A DNA stretch of 32,874 nucleotides from Planctomycetota bacterium (GTDB lineage: Bacteria > Planctomycetota > Planctomycetia > Gemmatales > Gemmataceae). Shown here piece by piece: positions 15,766-24,811 of this stretch. Position 1 is the first letter of the stretch. The number at the start of each line of letters is the position of its first letter. Location: the NCBI GenBank assembly GCA_021324515.1, contig JAJPIY010000407.1, positions 1 through 32,874 on the forward strand, read 5' to 3'. Made by a program: the position numbers and the translations under genes. The notes beneath the pieces were generated by a model. The model made no database searches and was not told the origin of the DNA. It saw only the letters and a program-made list of their open reading frames with translations.

Positions 15766-15786
15766 CCATCCGTGGAAAGCGGATGG
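15766..15786. promoter_or_regulatory. Short inverted repeat upstream of DNA methyltransferase
   Basis: CCATCCG (15766-15772) and CGGATGG (15780-15786) are exact reverse complements around TGGAAAG, 59 bp before the methyltransferase ATG. It may be an operator, or a weak stop for the permease operon; there is no T-run. Confidence 0.3.
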
Positions 15787-15844
15787 CCGATACAAGAAAT
15801 GCAATACCGTTTCCAGCGGCGGTGTTATCAATTGAGTTCATGCT

Positions 15845-16687
15845 ATGATGAAACCAACGTACCGCTTGGAAGACCCGGACACCGAAGTTTATGTCGGCGA
15901 CTGTCGTGAGGTGCTGAACGCCCTGCCGGAAAAGAGCGTCGATCTCATCTTCGCCGACCCGCCTTTCAATTGGGACGTGCCTTACGGCGAATGGGACGAT
16001 TCGCGGCCGCGGGAAGAATATCTTGCTTTTACGCACCAGTGGCTGGATGCCTGCCTGCGCGTCTTGAACGATCACGGCTCCTTTTGGGTGAACATCCCCG
16101 ACGACACCGCTGCCGAGATTGTCGTCCACCTGAAGGGGCGCGGCCTGACGCTGATTAACTGGTGCATTTGGCACTTTCGTTTCGGCCAACACCGCAATAG
16201 CAATTTCATTGTCTCGAAGGTCCACGCGCTGTATTTCGCCAAGGACCGCAACAACCGCATCTGGGTCCCCGAAGCGGTGTTGGAACCGTCGGATCGGGCC
16301 GCGATTTACGACGACCCCCGGACGCGGCGGACGAAACGGCCGGGCCAGCGCGTTCCGCTCGACGTGTGGTATGGCCCGTTGTGGGGCCGTATTCAGGGCA
16401 ATAACAAAGAGCGGCGCAAGCAGCACCACAATCAAATCCCCGAAGTGTACCTGGAGCGCGTCATCCGCGCCTGTTCCTACGAAGGACAACTCGTCCTGGA
16501 TCCCTTCCTCGGCAGCGGCACGACCTGCACCGTCGCCCGCGCCCTGCGCCGACGCTCCATCGGCATCGAGTACAGCAGCCGCAGCGCCCTATCGGCGTTT
16601 GAGCGGATCCAATCCGGTCCTGTTCGTCTCGGCCCCGCGACTTCGCAGACGAACTCCTTCATGGCCCACCGCAAGCGGGGTATATAA
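15845..16687 (+). CDS. Beta-class DNA methyltransferase (N4-cytosine or N6-adenine)
   Basis: 280-residue site-specific DNA methyltransferase of the N6_N4_Mtase family. The catalytic motif IV DPPF (38-41, in FADPPFNWDVPYGEWD) comes before the AdoMet motif I DPFLGSGTT (219-227), the order of the beta class. Motifs ending GIEYS (240-244) and the QIPEVYLERVI region complete the fold. DPPF can occur in N6-adenine or N4-cytosine enzymes, so the product cannot be fixed. There is no restriction endonuclease gene beside it: upstream are ABC permeases, downstream a VWA protein. The ATG lies in ATGATG (15845-15850) with no strong ribosome site. Confidence 0.92.
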   Translation: MMKPTYRLEDPDTEVYVGDCREVLNALPEKSVDLIFADPPFNWDVPYGEWDDSRPREEYLAFTHQWLDACLRVLNDHGSFWVNIPDDTAAEIVVHLKGRGLTLINWCIWHFRFGQHRNSNFIVSKVHALYFAKDRNNRIWVPEAVLEPSDRAAIYDDPRTRRTKRPGQRVPLDVWYGPLWGRIQGNNKERRKQHHNQIPEVYLERVIRACSYEGQLVLDPFLGSGTTCTVARALRRRSIGIEYSSRSALSAFERIQSGPVRLGPATSQTNSFMAHRKRGI

Positions 16688-16814
16688 GGACATGCAAACG
16701 CAAACCTCGGAAGGCTTGAAGACATTCACCAAATAATCCGAGCCGCGCCTTAGAAATCGACACCAGCTCGGAGCGGCATAATCTTTTACCACCGCAAATG
16801 GATTCCTGTCTTTT

Positions 16815-16843
16815 TTCGGTTCAGTCGCCGAATAATTTTTTTT
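16815..16843 (+). terminator. Candidate rho-independent terminator after methyltransferase
   Basis: TTCGG (16815-16819), 8-nt loop, CCGAA (16828-16832), then TAA and eight T at 16836-16843. The stem is only 5 bp, so efficiency is uncertain, but the long T-run directly after the stem and the position 128 bp after the methyltransferase stop support the call. Confidence 0.5.
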
Positions 16844-16981
16844 GGTGAGGAGGCTTGGAATGCAGGTTGACCGCGTAGACACCTTATGGGTTCTCTCCTC
16901 GTCTGAGTTATAATGGCCCGGTAGGTCCGCAGGCCGATGGTGCGCTCGCGTTCGAGTGTCGTCCGCCTCTGGGGGGCTGCG

Positions 16982-18757
16982 ATGCTTCCGTTCTTCACCA
17001 CACCGCTGGCTTTCTGGGGTTTTCTGGCCCTGCCGGTGCTGGTCGGCATCTACTGGCTGCGCACGCGGCATCGCCGCTATCCTGTCTCCAGTCTCATGCT
17101 CTGGACCGATCCGCAAGAATCGCCGCAGGGCGGTACTCGTATGGATCGCTTGCAGACGCCGCTGTTGTTCTTTCTCGAATTGCTGGCCCTGACGCTGCTC
17201 GTCCTCGCCGCGGCTGATCCGCACCTGCCTCTGCGCGAAAGCGTGCGGCCGCTGATTGTGGTGCTGGATGATTCGTTTTCGATGCAAGCCGACGGCGAGC
17301 ATTCGCCGCGCCATCAGGCCGTGCAAGCGCTCACGGAAGAGTTGAAACGCCGCCCGCGGCCCTGGGTGCGTTTTCTGCTTGCCGGCGAGGGAACGCAAGT
17401 GCTCGGCGAGACGGCGCATACCACACCCGAAGCGCTCGACCAGCTGCGCGAGTGGCGTTGCCGCGCCGCAACGAGCCAGTTGGAAGAAGCCGTGTCCTTT
17501 GCCAGCGAGTTGGGCGGCGAGTTGCCCTTACTGTTGGTATTAACCGATCGGGGGCCGCCCACCGAATTGTCTAAAGGCCGCATCCAGTGGTGGGCCTTTG
17601 GGCAGCCGCGAGCCAACGTCGCTCTCGTCAACGCCGCGCGCAGCTGGCGCGAGAATGGCGAAAGGTGTCTTTTGGAGATCGCCAATTTCTCAGATAACGC
17701 GGAGAGCACTACTCTCGTCCTGGAGATCGGCGAGCCAGGCAAGGAATGGCAGCGCAGGGAACTCCACTTGCCGCCGCGGCAAACCCAGCGCGTCCTCCTT
17801 ACGCTGCCGGAGAAGGCCGCCGCCCTCCACGCCCGCATCGACAACGACGCTCTCGCCATTGACAATCACGTGTCGTTATTGCCTCTGCCCCGGCGTCCTG
17901 TCCGCACAAAGGTGCGCCTCAAGGACCAAACGCTGCGCACGCTGGTCGAGAAAGCCCTGCGGGTTACTCATCAGGCCGAGCGCGTTGAGGACCAGCCCGA
18001 CATCATATTCACCGATGGCCTGGAGAGACCGGCGGACGCCGGCGCTGCCTGGATTGTGCATCTCTTGGCCGAGCGCGATGCCGTCCCCTATGCCGGGCCG
18101 TTCGTGCTGGACCGCAATCATCCATTGACCGAAGGATTATCGCTGCACGATGTCATCTGGGGCGCTGGCAAAGCACGGGAACTGCCCGGCTCACCCGTCA
18201 TCCTGGCCGGCAATGTGCCGCTGGTGACAGACCAGGACCGGCGAAGCGCCGACCCCACCGCTTTCACCCACGAACTCTATCTCCGTCTCCGCCCCGATCT
18301 GTCCACCTTGCCCGATGCGCCGGGCTGGCCCATCTTGATCTGGAACTTACTTCAGTGGCGAAACACGGACAAACCCGGTCTGCATCGTGTCCATTTCCGT
18401 CTCGGCGAACAAGTAGCCCTGACGTTTGCCACGCTGCGCCCACTCGTTACTGTAGGGCATCCCGATGGCGCGCGGCAGACCATGCCTGTACAAGACCGCC
18501 GGCTGACCGTGCGTCCAGATGCAGTTGGCGTCTGGTCGATCCAAGCGGAAGAAGAGTCGGCGTCCTTCGCGGTCAACGCCCTGTCAGCCAACGAGTCGGA
18601 CTTGAGCAGCTGTGTTTCCGGACGCTGGGGAGATTGGCTGGACGAAACCTCGCTGCGCCTGGAATATCAGAGCATCACCTGGATTTTGTTGCTTTTTGTG
18701 GTGATGATCGCTACGGTCCACTTACTCTTGATGGTGCGTGGCCGGGGGAGACGATAG
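16982..18757 (+). CDS. BatA-type membrane protein with VWA domain
   Basis: 591-residue protein. Residues 1-80 are the BatA-like N-terminus with two membrane segments (FWGFLALPVLVGIYWLRTRH, then LLFFLELLALTLLVLAAADP). A VWA domain follows with the MIDAS start D96-D-S98-F-S100 in VVLDDSFSM. The middle (about 230-330) is a CARDB-like beta region, and the C-terminus ends in a membrane segment (WILLLFVVMIATVHLLLMV). The ATG at 16982 is preferred over upstream in-frame ATG at 16937 because the GGGGGG ribosome-like site precedes it and homology begins there. The stop is 5 bp before the next VWA gene. Related genes usually sit with MoxR ATPase and DUF58 genes; these are not in the window. Confidence 0.9.
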   Translation: MLPFFTTPLAFWGFLALPVLVGIYWLRTRHRRYPVSSLMLWTDPQESPQGGTRMDRLQTPLLFFLELLALTLLVLAAADPHLPLRESVRPLIVVLDDSFSMQADGEHSPRHQAVQALTEELKRRPRPWVRFLLAGEGTQVLGETAHTTPEALDQLREWRCRAATSQLEEAVSFASELGGELPLLLVLTDRGPPTELSKGRIQWWAFGQPRANVALVNAARSWRENGERCLLEIANFSDNAESTTLVLEIGEPGKEWQRRELHLPPRQTQRVLLTLPEKAAALHARIDNDALAIDNHVSLLPLPRRPVRTKVRLKDQTLRTLVEKALRVTHQAERVEDQPDIIFTDGLERPADAGAAWIVHLLAERDAVPYAGPFVLDRNHPLTEGLSLHDVIWGAGKARELPGSPVILAGNVPLVTDQDRRSADPTAFTHELYLRLRPDLSTLPDAPGWPILIWNLLQWRNTDKPGLHRVHFRLGEQVALTFATLRPLVTVGHPDGARQTMPVQDRRLTVRPDAVGVWSIQAEEESASFAVNALSANESDLSSCVSGRWGDWLDETSLRLEYQSITWILLLFVVMIATVHLLLMVRGRGRR

Positions 18758-18762
18758 CCGTG

Positions 18763-21537
18763 ATGTTGCTTCATCCGATCTGGTTGTTCCTGGCCATCCC
18801 ACTGACGTTATCGCTGTGGTTGTGGCGGATGCCGTCGTGGTTACTGTTGGTGCTGCGCAGCCTGACGCTGCTGCTGCTACTCTTGGCCCTGTGCGGGGCG
18901 GTGTTGCGTCTGCCAAGCCAGGCCGGGGTCATCGTCGTGGTCGCGGATCGCAGCCAATCTATGCCGCCAAACAGCGGCGCCGTCCAGAAGGAAGTCGTCG
19001 ATTTGTTGCGCAAGGCGATGGATCCAGACGACCGCTTGGCCGTTGTGTCGTTTGGCCGTACCGTCGCTGTCGAGCAGCCGCCCGCTCCTGAGCCGTTCGC
19101 TGGCTTTGTCCACGAGGTCGGCGACGATGCTTCGAACCTGGCCGAAGGTCTGGAAACCGCCCTGACGCTGGTTCCGCGCGATGCTCCGGGCAAGATACTG
19201 GTGCTGTCCGATGGGTGTTGGACCGGCCGTGATCCGGCCGCCCTCGCTGCCTACGCTGCCGCACGCAATATCCCCATCGATTATCGTTTCTCGCAGCGCT
19301 CCACGGCCAACGACCTCGCCATTACGCACCTGGAAGCGCCGCCATCCGTTGCGCCTGGCGAATCCTTCCTCATCACCGCCTGGGTCCAGGTGCCAACGGC
19401 GCAGACGGTCTCCTACGAGCTGCGCCGCGGCGAGGAACGGCTCAGCGCCGGCGAAGAACGACTGGGGCCTGGACTCAACCGTCTGACTTTCCGCGATCGC
19501 GCCGGCGAACCTGGCACGCAATCGTACATGCTTACTGTGGTCGGCAGCGGCGACGATCCGGTGCCGGAGAACAATCGGGCTCGCTTCCTGGTTGGCGTGC
19601 AAGGGCCGCGGCCTATTTTGCACATTACAGAGGCGAAATCGTCGGGCTTGGCCCGGCTCTTGCAAGCGGGCCGACTGCCGATCAAAGTCCAAGCCCCCGA
19701 AGATTACCACTGGTCGTTGGAGGAACTCTCGAAATATTCCGCCGTCCTCATCGAAAATGTGCCGGCCGAGAAGATTGGCGAGGCCGGCATGGCGAACCTG
19801 GCCGTGTGGGTACGCGAGACGGGTTCCGGCTTGATGCTGACAGGCGGCCGCAATTCCTACGGCACAGGTGGCTATTACAAATCGCCGCTCGATCCGCTGC
19901 TACCGGTGTCGATGGAGCTGCGCAACGAGCATCGCAAACTGGCGGTGGCGATTGCGGTGGCGCTGGATCGTTCCGGCAGCATGAGCGCGCCGGTCGGCGG
20001 TGGGCGCGTCAAAATGGACCTGGCCAACGAAGGGGCCGCGCAAGTGCTGGAGCTGCTCGGCCCAATGGACGAGCTGGGCGTCCTGGCCGTGGACACGGCG
20101 CCGCACGTCATCGCCGAGATGGCATCGATCAAGGACAAGGAAACCGTAAAGCGCAATATCCTGAGCATTCGATCGCAGGGCGGCGGCATTTTCATCTATG
20201 TCGCCCTGGAGGCGGCCGCGGAAATGCTTGTCAAGGCCAAGGCGGGCACGCGGCACATTATCCTGTTCGCCGACGCCAACGATTCCGAAGAGCCAGGCCG
20301 CTACGAGGAGCTGATCGACAAGTGCAAGAAGGCTGGCATCACCGTCAGCGTCATCGGCCTGGGCACGCCCAAGGACAAAGACGCCGACCTGCTCCGCGAC
20401 ATCGCCAAGCGCGGCAACGGCCGGATCTTTTTCACAGATAAAGCAGAGGAATTACCTCGCCTTTTCGCTCAGGATACTTTCGTCGTCGCTCGCAACACGT
20501 TTATCGATGAGAACACGCCGATGGAAGCCACGGCCGGTTTGCGGCTCTTGACGGGCCGGCCCTTCGACCTGAAGCAATCGATCGGCGGGTATAATCTGTG
20601 CTATTTGCGCGAGGGAGCGACGCTGGCCACGCGGACCCTGGACGATTACCGGGCGCCGGTGGTGGCGGCCTGGCGCGCCGGCGCTGGCCGCGTCCTCTGC
20701 TACACCGGCGAGGCCGACGGCAAATACGCCGGCCCCCTCACCAAATGGAAGGAGGTCGGCGACTGGTACACCAGCCTGGTGCGCTGGGTCGCTGGCCCCG
20801 TCAATCGCTTGCCTCCCGAAATACTGCTGACGCAAGAGGTGAAGACCGGCCTGCATCGCGTGCAACTGCACCTCGACCCGGAGCGCACTGGCGATCCGTT
20901 CACCGAGCTGCCGCGCGTCACGCTGTTGCGTTCGCGCTTTGGCCGGCCGCCGGAGATTCAGCGAACGACGCTGAGCTGGGCCAGTGCGGATGTTCTCGCT
21001 CTCGAAAAGGCGTTGCAAGGGCGCGAGACGGTGCTGGCCACCGTAACAGTTCCCGGCCATGAGCCGGTAGCGTTGCCGCCGGTGTGTTTGCCCTATTCAC
21101 CGGAGTTTCAGCCGGTGGAGAAGGGCCGCGGCCTGGCGACGCTGGAACATCTGGCCCGCGCCAGCGGCGGCAAGGAGCGCCTGGAATTGGTCGACATGTG
21201 GAAGGAATTGCCGCGCCACGTCCGCCTGGTTCCGCTCGCGCCGTGGCTGCTCAGCGCTGCCATCGTTCTGTTGTTGCTGGAAGTGTTCGAGCGCCGCAGC
21301 GGCCTGCTGTCGCGTCGCGGCCGCCAGGCCGCCCAAGCGATCCATCTGCTCCGCGAGCGCAGCAGCGGATCTTCCCCCAAACGTCCGCTTTCTGCAACGC
21401 CTCTGGCCAGGCCCGCGCCGCAATTCGTACCTCCTCCCGCCCCCCGTGATGAAATCCGCACGAAGCACCGCGAGGAAAGCGCGATGCTCGATGCCTTGCG
21501 CAAGGCCCGCGAACGCAGCCGCGGACGGCTGGAATAA
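18763..21537 (+). CDS. Large membrane protein with two VWA domains and a GATase1-like domain
   Basis: 924 residues. Two N-terminal membrane segments (1-22, 25-46) are followed by a first VWA domain with MIDAS D62-R-S64-Q-S66, then a beta-domain (about 190-280), a glutamine amidotransferase-like segment (PRPILHITEAKSSG..., about 282-380) and a second VWA domain with D402-R-S404-G-S406 inserted into it. The amidotransferase-like fold resumes around AWRAGAGRVLCYTGEADG. A C-terminal membrane helix (about 826-843) leads to a basic cytoplasmic tail ending in a coiled-coil-like run of Arg/Lys. No catalytic Cys-His-Glu triad is evident, so this domain is probably non-catalytic. ATG 18763 (or GTG 18760) is the start; GGGGGAG is at 18744-18750. 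The gene follows the BatA-like gene by 5 bp. Confidence 0.9.
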   Translation: MLLHPIWLFLAIPLTLSLWLWRMPSWLLLVLRSLTLLLLLLALCGAVLRLPSQAGVIVVVADRSQSMPPNSGAVQKEVVDLLRKAMDPDDRLAVVSFGRTVAVEQPPAPEPFAGFVHEVGDDASNLAEGLETALTLVPRDAPGKILVLSDGCWTGRDPAALAAYAAARNIPIDYRFSQRSTANDLAITHLEAPPSVAPGESFLITAWVQVPTAQTVSYELRRGEERLSAGEERLGPGLNRLTFRDRAGEPGTQSYMLTVVGSGDDPVPENNRARFLVGVQGPRPILHITEAKSSGLARLLQAGRLPIKVQAPEDYHWSLEELSKYSAVLIENVPAEKIGEAGMANLAVWVRETGSGLMLTGGRNSYGTGGYYKSPLDPLLPVSMELRNEHRKLAVAIAVALDRSGSMSAPVGGGRVKMDLANEGAAQVLELLGPMDELGVLAVDTAPHVIAEMASIKDKETVKRNILSIRSQGGGIFIYVALEAAAEMLVKAKAGTRHIILFADANDSEEPGRYEELIDKCKKAGITVSVIGLGTPKDKDADLLRDIAKRGNGRIFFTDKAEELPRLFAQDTFVVARNTFIDENTPMEATAGLRLLTGRPFDLKQSIGGYNLCYLREGATLATRTLDDYRAPVVAAWRAGAGRVLCYTGEADGKYAGPLTKWKEVGDWYTSLVRWVAGPVNRLPPEILLTQEVKTGLHRVQLHLDPERTGDPFTELPRVTLLRSRFGRPPEIQRTTLSWASADVLALEKALQGRETVLATVTVPGHEPVALPPVCLPYSPEFQPVEKGRGLATLEHLARASGGKERLELVDMWKELPRHVRLVPLAPWLLSAAIVLLLLEVFERRSGLLSRRGRQAAQAIHLLRERSSGSSPKRPLSATPLARPAPQFVPPPAPRDEIRTKHREESAMLDALRKARERSRGRLE

Positions 21538-22000
21538 GGCGCGGCGAGGAACATCTTGGGGCCAGCAACGGCTATTCCCCTCTGATGTTTCGCTTGATGT
21601 ATACGGGGCGCAGGTAGTGGCGGCTTTTTTTCGCGCTTTTCACAAGCGCGAGGCGAGGGGTGTCAAATTCCGCCGGGGGCAGTAGCGCCAATCAAGTCAG
21701 GAAGAGAGCAACTACTCTCGTGGCGCGATTTTGCTCCCAGCTATACCGTCGCGCCATGTGTGACAAACGACAGCATAAGTACAAGGCGGAGGACCCTCCG
21801 CGGCGCAAGGATCGTTGCATTCGGCGTTCTCCTTCCGAGCAGCGGCCGGCTTGCTTCTTTGGCCGTATTTTTTTGCCATCCTCCGTAGCTTGCCTGGGCT
21901 AATCGAGTATCTTGAAAGATAGACAACTTTCCATCTGGGTCTCCGACAAGGCTACTTTGCCGTAACCGGGGACTGCGACGGTATCCACGAGGAGTTTTCC
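21538..22000. other. 463-bp intergenic region without a recognised gene
   Basis: I see no conserved gene here. A small hairpin CGCGCTT / AAGCGCG (21632-21638 and 21644-21650) has a T-run on its 5' side only, so it is not a plus-strand terminator. The region ends with GAGGAG at 21990-21995, the ribosome site of the next gene. The promoter of the HTTM operon probably lies here but is not recognised. Confidence 0.5.
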
Positions 22001-23377
22001 ATGGCGCACGATCCGGGAGTTGCTGGTTCCTCCTTTGCCCGCGCCCTGCGGACGTTCCGTCGGCCTTGGCCGATCATGGGGGCCGGATTGGTCTGTACAG
22101 TCGTTGGGCTGGGGTTGTCGCAGACGGCGCTGGCGCCGTTGCGGCTGTTGTTTTTGGGGGCTGGGCTCCTCCTGGCCGGCTTTGCGGTAGCGCGGCGCTT
22201 GCAGACAGCCAGTTGGGAATTGGAGGACCGTGTAGAATCGGCCGGCGTGTTGGGGGCCTCCTTTTTCGTGGTGCTGCTCGCCTACCTGGGCATGGATTCC
22301 CAATGGGATTCCGGCGTTCTTCTCCTTGAGGCGCTCATGATCGTCACTCTGGCGGGATCGTTGACCGTGTTGCTGCCGCGAACGGGACGGCGCATCGCTG
22401 CCGTTGCGTTTGTGTTGTTCCACTTCTGCGGCGTCCTTACCGCTGTTACGTCTGTGCCGCCGCGCAACGACGCTCCCCCGTGGCTCTCCACACTCATTTG
22501 GAGCTATTTTTATCGCCATTATTTGTTCTTCACCTATTTTACCAACGCCTATCATTTCTATTCGCCTGATCCGGGACCGGCGACGCTGGTGTGGTTCCAC
22601 ATCGAGTATGCCGACGGCAGCGCCCGTTGGAAAAAGATCCCCAACCGCAACGAAAGCCCGATCGGCCTGCACCACCAGCGTATGTTGGCAGCGGCGGAAA
22701 GCACCAATCAAAATGTGGTCGGCATGCCACTCATGGCGCAACCTCAGATCGAGGAGTGGGAGCAAAGATTCAAACCCCAGAAATATGAGTTGTTCCCCGG
22801 CATTCCCCACGTTTCGGGTGAAGAGATCTTGAGGCGGCGGCAAATGGCCGCAGACACCTACAAATTCGTCGATCCCCAAGACGGGCGGCCCGCCCCCTTG
22901 ATGGTCTTGAATGAGCCGGTCTGGGGCATGCAGTATTCGGAACCGCTGGATTTCTCACGGCGTCTGATCGCTTCATTCGCCCGCCATGTTGCTCACAGCG
23001 AAGCCAACGCCGCCAATCCGGTCAAGGCTGTGCGCGTCTACCGCGTCGTCCATACGCTGATGTCGCCGCGCGAATTAAGTGAAGGCAAAGATCCTTTGGA
23101 CCCCACCCGCTTCGTGCCCTTTTATATGGGCAAGTACGATCCCGATGGTAAGCTGCTCGACCCAGAGGATCCGTTCCTGTTCTGGCATGTGCCTATCCTC
23201 CGCGTACCTAAGCGTTACCCCGAACCCGGTACTTACGTGCCACCCGACAAAGGCGGCCCGATGCTGATCCTAAACTGGGAGCCGACAACGGAGGACCCCG
23301 GAAAGATCATCGATTTCGTCGAGATCCACGCTACCCAGAGCGATAGATCCCAGCCGGAAACCCTGAAAAAGAAGTGA
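22001..23377 (+). CDS. Membrane protein, HTTM-associated
   Basis: 458 residues. Five hydrophobic segments lie at about 24-40, 46-64, 82-97, 106-125 and 131-150, followed by a soluble part (151-458) with NAYHFYSPDPGPATLVWF (around 182-199) and a beta-rich region. The phrase 'NAYxFYxPDPGP' is one I associate with planctomycete proteins encoded beside HTTM genes. No enzyme signature is seen. The ATG has a GAGGAG site. The HTTM gene starts 71 bp downstream on the same strand, so the two are probably made together and may form a membrane complex. Confidence 0.85.
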   Translation: MAHDPGVAGSSFARALRTFRRPWPIMGAGLVCTVVGLGLSQTALAPLRLLFLGAGLLLAGFAVARRLQTASWELEDRVESAGVLGASFFVVLLAYLGMDSQWDSGVLLLEALMIVTLAGSLTVLLPRTGRRIAAVAFVLFHFCGVLTAVTSVPPRNDAPPWLSTLIWSYFYRHYLFFTYFTNAYHFYSPDPGPATLVWFHIEYADGSARWKKIPNRNESPIGLHHQRMLAAAESTNQNVVGMPLMAQPQIEEWEQRFKPQKYELFPGIPHVSGEEILRRRQMAADTYKFVDPQDGRPAPLMVLNEPVWGMQYSEPLDFSRRLIASFARHVAHSEANAANPVKAVRVYRVVHTLMSPRELSEGKDPLDPTRFVPFYMGKYDPDGKLLDPEDPFLFWHVPILRVPKRYPEPGTYVPPDKGGPMLILNWEPTTEDPGKIIDFVEIHATQSDRSQPETLKKK

Positions 23378-23448
23378 TGAGACATCTGGTTGTCTAAAGA
23401 ATGCCGCTCTCTCCTGGCCGCGGCCCTGATTGACACAGGTACCCAAAC

Positions 23449-24570
23449 ATGAAAACAACAACTGATGAGCACCCATTGATGTTTGCTGCCCGTGCGGTCG
23501 AACGGTTCTTCTTTCAGCCGTCCGATCCGACGACCCTGGGGCTGATGCGCATTGCCACCGGTTTCCTTGTCCTGTACGTCCACCTGGTCTATTGCATCGG
23601 CCTGACCGACTACTTTGGCCCATACGCCTGGGTGGGCAACGACGTGACCAAGTTCGTGCGCAAAGACTATCCAGTCCAGGCCCCGCCCTCGAACTGGAAG
23701 GAAGGGCTGGAATCCGACGGCAAGATCTTCCAGGGGCAAACGATGTGGTCGATATACTACCACATCGAAGATCCTAAATGGCTCTGGGTGGTCCACGGCG
23801 GCATCCTGGTTATTATGCTGCTGTTCATGCTCGGCTTGTGGACGCGCGTCACTAGCGTGCTGACGTGGATCGGCTCGTTGATGTACATCCATCGCTTGAT
23901 GCAGCCGGGCATGTTGTTCGGCATGGACACGATGACGAACCTCGGCCTGTTTTACCTGATGATGTCCCCGTGTGGGGCGGCGTTGTCGCTGGACCGTTGG
24001 CTTCAGGTGCGCCGGGAACGTCGGCGTTTGGGGGCCACATATGTGCCGCAGCCGCCGCAAGCGATGGTGTCCGCCACCTTCGCCACGCGGCTGCTACAGA
24101 TCAATTTCTGCATCATTTACTTCGCGGCCGGCACCTCGAAGCTGATGGGCACCTCCTGGTGGAACGCCACCGCGCCCCAGGGCTTCCTGCTCAACTATTC
24201 GTTTGCTCCCTTCGATGTACTAGCCTACGTCGCGTTTCTCAAGTGGCTCGTTAAGCATCGCTGGCTCTGGGAGTTGCTCTGCACCACCGGTGTAGTGGGG
24301 ACGCTCTTTTTGGAACTGAGCTTCGCCTTCCTGGTTTGGAACCGCTACACGCGCTGGTTCATGGTGTGCGGTGCGATCTTGTTCCACACCATGATCGCCC
24401 TGCTCATGGGCCTGGTGACGTTCAGTCTGATGATGCTGGTGCTGGTGCTGGCGTTTGTACCGCCGGAAGCCGTGCGGCAGACGTTGCAGTCCTGGGAAGT
24501 ATGGCTGCGTCCCAGCCTGCTGCGGCGCGGCGACGGTAAAGCGGAACCGCAAATGGCATTATCACGGTAA
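23449..24570 (+). CDS. HTTM domain protein (gamma-carboxylase-like)
   Basis: 373-residue integral membrane protein of the HTTM family, related to vitamin K-dependent gamma-carboxylase membrane domains. The family start is clear: FFQPSDPTTLGLMRIATGF (21-39), followed by LYVHLVYCIG. Other segments include WVVHGGILVIMLLFMLGLW, a central MMSPCGAALSLDRWLQVRR and LLQINFCIIYFAAGTSKLMGTSWWN, a conserved region of HTTM proteins. About nine hydrophobic segments are visible. Carboxylase activity has not been shown for most bacterial HTTM proteins, so the enzymatic role is an inference. It follows its partner gene by 71 bp. Confidence 0.9.
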   Translation: MKTTTDEHPLMFAARAVERFFFQPSDPTTLGLMRIATGFLVLYVHLVYCIGLTDYFGPYAWVGNDVTKFVRKDYPVQAPPSNWKEGLESDGKIFQGQTMWSIYYHIEDPKWLWVVHGGILVIMLLFMLGLWTRVTSVLTWIGSLMYIHRLMQPGMLFGMDTMTNLGLFYLMMSPCGAALSLDRWLQVRRERRRLGATYVPQPPQAMVSATFATRLLQINFCIIYFAAGTSKLMGTSWWNATAPQGFLLNYSFAPFDVLAYVAFLKWLVKHRWLWELLCTTGVVGTLFLELSFAFLVWNRYTRWFMVCGAILFHTMIALLMGLVTFSLMMLVLVLAFVPPEAVRQTLQSWEVWLRPSLLRRGDGKAEPQMALSR

Positions 24571-24598
24571 TGATTAGGGGTTTTGGGTAGTTCTTGCA

Positions 24599-24623
24599 AA
24601 GCGCCTGGTTGCCCCAGGCGCTT
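24599..24623 (+). terminator. Stable hairpin after HTTM gene
   Basis: AAGCGCCTGG (24599-24608) and CCAGGCGCTT (24614-24623) are perfect 10-bp arms with a TTGCC loop, 29 bp after the HTTM stop codon. No T-run follows, so it may stop transcription only weakly or protect the 3' end. Confidence 0.5.
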
Positions 24624-24811
24624 AACCATGCTAAAGCTTACCGCCCTACCCGTCGATAAAAAGAGAATGGACTGATATTGCGGCTTTAGGGTCCAGCGAG
24701 TATGAGACGGCGGATTGACTCTATGGAAATCCGATGATTCGAGTTCTCCGGCGAGCGCGGTTGCGTTAGTGCCCGGATAAGGCGCCTTGGTCGGAGACGG
24801 GTGAAAGCAAC

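Noticed and set aside
18355-18762. N-terminal extension of the large VWA protein to 1060 codons
   Set aside because: It overlaps the BatA-like gene in another frame; the family N-terminal membrane segment begins at 18763.
21632-21650. Hairpin CGCGCTT/AAGCGCG as terminator of the VWA operon
   Set aside because: The T-run precedes the stem instead of following it on the plus strand, and no gene ends on the minus strand there.
21899-22879. 326-codon minus-strand frame across the HTTM partner gene
   Set aside because: The plus-strand gene has membrane helices, a ribosome site and an HTTM neighbour; the minus frame is a His/Gln/Arg-rich shadow.
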